Positions 40,717 through 43,330 of a stretch of 43,330 nt of DNA are shown here, in pieces. The stretch is taken from contig UQIB01000024.1 in NCBI GenBank assembly GCA_900541015.1, forward strand, positions 1 through 43,330, written 5' to 3'. Positions within the stretch are counted from its first letter, which is position 1. Every line of letters begins with the position of its first letter. Below the pieces are notes generated by a model that was given only the letters and a program-made list of their open reading frames with translations, searched no databases and was not told the DNA's origin. The translations under genes were made by a program, and so were the position numbers. The DNA is from an uncultured Collinsella sp. (GTDB lineage: Bacteria; Actinomycetota; Coriobacteriia; Coriobacteriales; Coriobacteriaceae).

Positions 40717-41352
40717 TTAGAACTCGGCAAATTCGGGGGCGCCGGCCTCAATCTCCTCGCGCCCCGCCATAAGCTCGCGCATCTTAGCGCAAAAAGACTC
40801 CTGCTCCCCCGCCTTAAACGCCAAATGAATTGTCACGGCATCCGCGTAATCGGTATCCGAAACCTTGGCACCCGAATCCTGCGCCAAACGAAGCACCTGC
40901 TCATACTGCGGATAGGCCACATGCACGTCAACCGGTACGACGCTCGTCATCTCGACGATCTGCCCGGCCTCCTGAGCCGCGGCCACCGCCGCCTGCGTCG
41001 CCGCGGTATAGGCGCGTACCAAGCCACCAGGCCCCAACAACGTGCCACCAAAATAGCGCGTCACTACGCAGCAAACATTTTTGAGCCCTGCACCGCGCAG
41101 TACCTCGAGCGTCGGCATACCGCTCGTGCGGCTCGGCTCACCGTCATCGCTCTGGCGCTCGCGTCCATCGACCAAAATCCACGCGGGAACATTGTGTCGA
41201 GCGTCGTAATGACGCTTGCGAACCATCTCGATAAAGGCATTCGCCTCATCCTCGGACTCAATATGGACCAGCTGGGCAATAAACCGGCTCTTTCGGTCCA
41301 CAAACTCGCCCGAAGCCTCAATATTCGATTGCAGAGTAAAATAGCTGTCCAA
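40717..41352 (-). CDS. yigZ: YigZ/IMPACT family protein
   Basis: A 211-residue protein with the IMPACT N-terminal domain. Typical segments are DRKSRFIAQLVHIESED, SDDGEPSRTSGMPTLEVL, and the block VVTRYFGGTLLGPGGLVRAY. The C-terminal ferredoxin-like domain follows from about residue 135. The start is a TTG; two TTG codons are in tandem (41355, 41352), and the second has GAGGGG at 5 nt. Molecular function is uncertain; eukaryotic IMPACT regulates translation stress kinases. Confidence 0.85.
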   Translation of the reverse strand: MDSYFTLQSNIEASGEFVDRKSRFIAQLVHIESEDEANAFIEMVRKRHYDARHNVPAWILVDGRERQSDDGEPSRTSGMPTLEVLRGAGLKNVCCVVTRYFGGTLLGPGGLVRAYTAATQAAVAAAQEAGQIVEMTSVVPVDVHVAYPQYEQVLRLAQDSGAKVSDTDYADAVTIHLAFKAGEQESFCAKMRELMAGREEIEAGAPEFAEF

Positions 41353-41550
41353 CAAAGCCCCTCAACAACAAGCAAAGCAACAAACAGCCTCAATAATACG
41401 GCAAAGACAGCACCGTTGCCCTCGCCAACAAGAGCGGAAACGCCAATGATACCGTCACCAACAGCGAGAACCCGTCAGCGCGAGCAAGGTGCCTTGAAAG
41501 ACGAGATTGCAACAGAAATGAGGCTGCCGATGACCAGATAAAAACAGCGA

Positions 41551-41648
41551 GACGGCGTCAGCTGAGTCGATTTGGCCCGAAAGAGGAGGGAGCACGCCTT
41601 ATGGCGGCGACCGACGAATGAGCGCCAAATCGGCCAGCTGACGCCGTC
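41551..41648. other. Conserved-core hairpin element, copy B
   Basis: The left arm 41551-41576 pairs with the right arm 41623-41648 over 25 bp with one bulged A and one G-U valid on the plus strand. The internal strands are CCGAAAGAGGAG (41577-41588) and CGACGAATGAG (41612-41622). The apical hairpin GC-A-CGCC-TTAT-GGCG-GC has the same bulged A as copy A. Stem sequences differ entirely from copy A. It lies in the gene-free interval between yigZ and the RNase P RNA; nothing else is seen in 41356-41550. Confidence 0.6.
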
Positions 41649-41665
41649 GCAGCGTCAACATAGTT

Positions 41666-42027
41666 GCTGAGTGGGCCTATAAGCCGGGTTCTGTCGTGAA
41701 CGGTCATTTATCTTGTCTGCACGTTACCATGCAGCTCCACGCACGCTACCCGAACGCGGGCCGGGCCGGCCCATAGCGTTCCTATTCGCGCTTGCTCCGG
41801 ATGGGGCTTGCCAAGCCGCCGTGTTGCCACGACGCTGGTGGTCTCTTACACCACCGTTTCAGCTTTTCCCTTTACGCCTTGCGGCGCAGGTGGGAGTCTT
41901 CTTTTCTGCGGCGCTTTCCGTCGGATCACTCCGCCCGGCCGTTAGCCGGCATCCCGCCCTCTGGAGCCCGGACTTTCCTCACGCGTGCTGCAAGCAGCAC
42001 ATCGCGCGACCGTCTGGCCCACTCAGC
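41666..42027 (-). ncRNA. rnpB: RNase P RNA, bacterial type A
   Basis: The minus strand begins GCTGAGTGGGCCAGACGG and ends with GGCCCACTCAGC, so the two ends form the P1 helix. Universally conserved segments are present: GAGGAAAGTCCGGGCTCC near the 5' end (P4/J3-4), GCCGGCTAACGGCC, AGACAAGATAAATGACCG, and ACAGAACCCGGCTTATAGGC near the 3' end. The ends are set by P1 pairing. It is the catalytic RNA of tRNA 5' processing. Confidence 0.95.
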
Positions 42028-42035
42028 AGTGCAAG

Positions 42036-42041
42036 AGTGTA
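42036..42041 (-). promoter_or_regulatory. -10 box of rnpB
   Basis: TACACT on the minus strand lies 9 nt before the P1 5' end. An ATTGCC-like -35 at roughly 15-16 nt spacing is weak. Confidence 0.5.
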
Positions 42042-42111
42042 GCACACCGTTGCCGCAGGCAATGGCACAACACAAGCGTTCGACACGATAAACCAAGAAC
42101 CACCCATGCGC

Positions 42112-42227
42112 TACAATAGTCCCGTCGATGGGCAACGTCGTCAGTCGAGACGCGACCGCGCTCCGCACCCCTCCGTCTACTCGGTGCGTTCCCGCCTCCT
42201 CCCCGAGGCGGGATGTCGGCATTTTTT
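42112..42227 (+). ncRNA. Candidate small structured RNA between rnpB and rpsA
   Basis: A TACAAT box (42112-42117) is followed by a CGCACC/GGTGCG hairpin and an 8-bp perfect stem CCCGCCTC/GAGGCGGG (42191-42212). A run of six T follows at 42222-42227. No coding frame is present. The T-run starts 9 nt after the stem, so termination is uncertain, and the -35 is poor. This is the only structure seen in the 340-nt gap besides the rpsA terminator. Confidence 0.25.
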
Positions 42228-42308
42228 CATGCACCGACAACCCAATAGCAAACAGACAACTCGGGCAGCATTGCGCACGGGCAGCATCGCGCACCTCAAC
42301 AGCAAATG

Positions 42309-42343
42309 CAAAAAGGGACCCGTCCATTACGGACGGGTCCCTT
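42309..42343 (-). terminator. Intrinsic terminator of rpsA
   Basis: AAGGGACCCGTCC (42313-42325) pairs perfectly with GGACGGGTCCCTT (42331-42343). On the minus strand the stem ends in CCCTTTTTGC. It lies 25 nt after the rpsA stop. Confidence 0.9.
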
Positions 42344-42367
42344 AAAACAAGTGATCGTCAAACCGAT

Positions 42368-43330
42368 TTACTCGGCGTCGGTCTCCTCGTCCTTCTTCTC
42401 GGAAGGCAGCGGGGTAACCTCGATCTCGACGCCCAGAGTCTCAGCAGCGGACTTCATGGACAGGGAGATACGACGACGGTCGAGGTCGATCTCCATGACC
42501 TTGACCTGAACCTTGTCGCCCACGTGGGTGACCTGAGAAGGCTGATCGACGTGCTTGTTGGCCATCTCGGAGATGTGCACCAGGCCCTCGATGCCCTCGC
42601 CCAGATCGACGAAAGCGCCGAACGGGACAAGCTTGGTCACAGTGCCCTCGACGATAGCGCCGACGGGGTACTTCTTGACCAGTGCGCGCCACGGATCCTC
42701 GGTGGTCTGCTTGAGACCCAGGGAGATGCGCTCGCGGTTGAGGTCGACGTCGAGAACCTCGACCTCGACCTCCTGGCCGACCTTGACAACCTCGGAAGGA
42801 TGGTTGACGTGGTTCCAGGAGAGCTCGGAGATGTGGATGAGGCCGTCGATACCGCCGAGGTCGACGAAGGCGCCGAAGTCGACGATGGAGGAAACGGTGC
42901 CCTGGAGACGCATACCAGACTTGAGCTTGGACAGGATCTCGGAGCGCTCGGCCTTACGGGACTCCTCGAGCACGACGCGACGGGAGAGGACGACGTTGTT
43001 GCGGTTGCGGTCCATCTCGATGACGCGAGCCTCGATGCGGGTGCCCATGTAGGAGGTGAGGTCCTTGACGCGACGGAGGTCGACGAGGGAAGCGGGCAGG
43101 AAGCCACGCAGGCCGATGTCGAGGATCAGGCCGCCCTTGACAACCTCGATAACCTCGCCCTCGACGTTCTCGCCGGAGTTGAACTTCTCCTCGATGCGGT
43201 TCCAAGCACGCTCGTACTCGGCACGCTTCTTGGACAGGACCAGACGACCGTCTTTGTCCTCCTTCTGGAGAACCAGAGCCTCGATGGGATCACCGAGTGC
43301 AACGATGTCTGCAGGGTTAGCGTCCTTGCG
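42368..43330 (-). CDS. rpsA: 30S ribosomal protein S1, C-terminal part (partial)
   Basis: 320 residues of S1 are visible; the start lies beyond the right edge. The frame is open to the last base. After the tail of the first repeat, three S1 OB-fold repeats can be seen. One covers SGENVEGEVIEVVKGGLILD, one GTVSSIVDFGAFVDLGGIDG, and one GTVTKLVPFGAFVDLGEGIE; the last two end in HISEL/HISEM segments. A short acidic tail (PSEKKDEETDAE) closes the protein. This four-repeat layout is common in actinobacteria. S1 brings mRNA to the 30S subunit. Confidence 0.95.
   Translation of the reverse strand, partial: RKDANPADIVALGDPIEALVLQKEDKDGRLVLSKKRAEYERAWNRIEEKFNSGENVEGEVIEVVKGGLILDIGLRGFLPASLVDLRRVKDLTSYMGTRIEARVIEMDRNRNNVVLSRRVVLEESRKAERSEILSKLKSGMRLQGTVSSIVDFGAFVDLGGIDGLIHISELSWNHVNHPSEVVKVGQEVEVEVLDVDLNRERISLGLKQTTEDPWRALVKKYPVGAIVEGTVTKLVPFGAFVDLGEGIEGLVHISEMANKHVDQPSQVTHVGDKVQVKVMEIDLDRRRISLSMKSAAETLGVEIEVTPLPSEKKDEETDAE

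Noticed and set aside
41064..41560. Hydrophobic minus-strand frame (MRLFVALLVVEG...) and the frame above it
   Set aside because: It is an alternative frame of yigZ, interrupted by stops, without a ribosome site of its own.

Overview
The window looks like a chromosomal segment of a GC-rich, strictly anaerobic, selenocysteine-using gut actinobacterium of the Coriobacteriia, most likely Collinsella or a close relative. That placement is an inference from gene content and style: a hydrogenase-4 type formate hydrogenlyase, Sec-containing FdhF and SelD, double-cubane-cluster reductases, Tat lipoproteins and an actinobacterial four-domain S1 protein. Almost everything from 1 to 33.3 kb lies on the minus strand.

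Region 1 (1-10.5 kb) is a formate hydrogenlyase operon read hydN-fdhF-hyfA-B-C-D-E-F-G, with hyfG cut by the window edge. fdhF contains an in-frame UGA (9532-9534) with a SECIS hairpin just after it; the Sec falls at residue 140, as in E. coli FdhF. Region 2 (10.5-12.7 kb) is a small accessory region: a RelB/DinJ-like antitoxin with a PIN-domain toxin, then about 0.7 kb without genes that is packed with inverted repeats and tRNA-Gly-derived debris, then tRNA-Gly(TCC) and tRNA-Pro(TGG) behind a near-consensus promoter. brnQ (12.8-14.1 kb) follows.

Region 3 (14.2-27.4 kb) is the most interesting part. Thirteen minus-strand genes run in tight succession: a double-cubane-cluster reductase (DCCP2), a complete five-gene peptide/nickel-type ABC importer, a second reductase (DCCP1), one ASKHA-type activase, a GT4 glycosyltransferase, selD (itself a Sec gene), yedF, a DUF3343 Se/S-carrier-like gene and a cysteine desulfurase. 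No CoA-transferase, CoA-ligase or enoyl-CoA reductase is present, so the reductases are more likely DCCP-type reductases of an imported small molecule than 2-hydroxyacyl-CoA dehydratases. The tight coupling to selenium genes suggests a selenium-linked reductive system.

Region 4 (27.8-33.3 kb) holds modABC (with an unusual ModB carrying a large extracytoplasmic domain), mogA and moeA. These would supply the molybdenum/tungsten pterin cofactor needed by FdhF, so molybdate uptake, cofactor assembly, selenium supply and the formate-oxidising enzyme sit within 33 kb.

Region 5 (33.4-43.3 kb) is mostly housekeeping: a ClC-family channel/antiporter, a diacylglycerol-kinase-family lipid kinase, ArfB, xpt, an MFS exporter, metY, a C_GCAxxG_C_C protein, yigZ, the RNase P RNA and the 3' part of rpsA. 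Two intergenic spots (19.4 and 41.6 kb) carry the same conserved core inside long hairpins whose stems differ in sequence but still pair, which points to an undescribed structured nucleic-acid element. A separate palindromic repeat family occurs at 11.8, 12.2 and 36.0 kb.
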